From Eublepharis macularius (taxonomy: Eukaryota > Chordata > Lepidosauria > Squamata > Eublepharidae), in contig NC_072793.1 of assembly GCF_028583425.1 (NCBI RefSeq), positions 173,267,681 to 173,331,680 on the forward strand: a DNA stretch of 64,000 nt, given 5' to 3'. Every line of letters begins with the position of its first letter. Within the stretch, counting starts at the first letter, position 1. The notes beneath the pieces are model-generated. The model had not been told where the DNA came from, searched no databases, and saw nothing but the letters and a program-made list of their open reading frames with translations. Below are positions 63,422-64,000 of the stretch, in pieces. The position numbers were made by a program, and so were the translations under genes.

Positions 63422-64000
63422 GTAAGGCTCCCCTTTCCCTTGATAGACTGATGTTGAAGACAGATATCACACCTTCTAAGGAGGGTTCTCATAGGGCTTT
63501 CCAAGGAAGACTCTTGTTTAGGGAGTGGAGCAGGTCCACATACAGGCTAGGAAGGAGTTTCTGCATATGTAGTGGACTCACAGTTTCTATTTTGTAACCT
63601 AGAAGGAACACGGCCCACCTCCAAATGCCCATAGAAGACTGAGAAGGCTCAACATTCTTTAGAGACACAAAATCTTGAATGCAGATGCAAGTCCATTGAA
63701 AGTGGGCAGGATGGGGATTTGTGAGGTCACAGCATCTATATTGCAATGCTTTGAATACAGCACCGTGATACAGGCATTTGCTGCTGAGAAGCCGTGACCC
63801 TGGGACAGCTCTGTTCCTCACTGGTGTGTGCAATAAATGAGAAAAATAATGTTGACTTCTGTATGCAACTTGGGTCTGTGGGTTTTCCGTGCTATGCTCA
63901 GATAGATTGTTGGCTCCCTTTAGTGAATTTCAAAGTTAAGGTAAGGTGAGTTAGGTCATCCTGGCTTATTTCATATATCAAAACTGTAAAGGACTATTGA
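63422..64000 (+). other. intron after gene D KRAB exon, runs off window
   Basis: The first part resembles the same place in gene C ('ggtaaggctcccctttcct', then a short spacer). No B-box exon or finger exon is seen before the edge. Confidence 0.7.

Overview
The window looks like nuclear DNA of a squamate reptile (lizard or gecko type). The repeat mix supports this: a 5S rRNA-headed SINE with a BovB-like tail (the 5S-Sauria type), a BovB/RTE LINE, young CR1 LINEs, Penelope-like elements with GIY-YIG endonuclease, an L1, tRNA-headed CORE-type SINEs and solo LTRs. The host genes are split by introns with GT-AG borders, and no bacterial-type gene structure is present. Species cannot be fixed from sequence alone.

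The only convincing host genes form a head-to-tail plus-strand array of SCAN-KRAB-C2H2 zinc-finger genes, here called A, B, C and D. A (coding 10159-15729), B (36500-41741) and C (48617-54437) are complete with open frames and matching splice phases. D (from 61177) has its SCAN, linker and KRAB exons, and its finger exon lies past the right edge. A broken finger exon (55892-56978) sits between C and D. Each gene has the same plan: a non-coding first exon in a shared promoter block, then SCAN exon, two small linker exons, a 127-base KRAB A-box exon, and one large finger exon. These are probably nuclear DNA-binding regulators of the fast-evolving type. All four KRAB boxes lack the MLE triplet linked to TRIM28 binding in mammals, so classical silencing should not be assumed.

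Layout: 1-3.9 kb, old SINE and CR1 debris; 3.9-4.7 kb, CpG-rich promoter and first exon of A; 4.7-10 kb, its large repeat-filled intron; 10-15.9 kb, gene A; 16.8-33.3 kb, a retroelement-rich stretch (old CR1, L1, two near-identical CR1 copies in inverted orientation, a solo LTR, and a head-to-head Penelope pair); 33.7-41.7 kb, gene B; 41.7-45.4 kb, B's downstream flank, which recurs downstream of the broken finger exon; 46.1-54.4 kb, gene C with a BovB and nested LTR in its last intron; 54.66-55.9 kb, a Helitron-like end and a 51-base minisatellite; 55.9-58.9 kb, finger pseudogene and an orphan copy of the promoter block; 59.8-64 kb, gene D.

The array grew by tandem segmental duplication. C and D match from promoter through KRAB, and the pseudogene and its flank match the end of B. 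No wholly new system was found. The best leads are the conserved promoter block (five copies), the variant KRAB boxes, hammerhead-like cores in two repeat-tail families, and the inverted retroelement pairs. All coordinates, splice sites and homologies were read by eye; no search or alignment was run.
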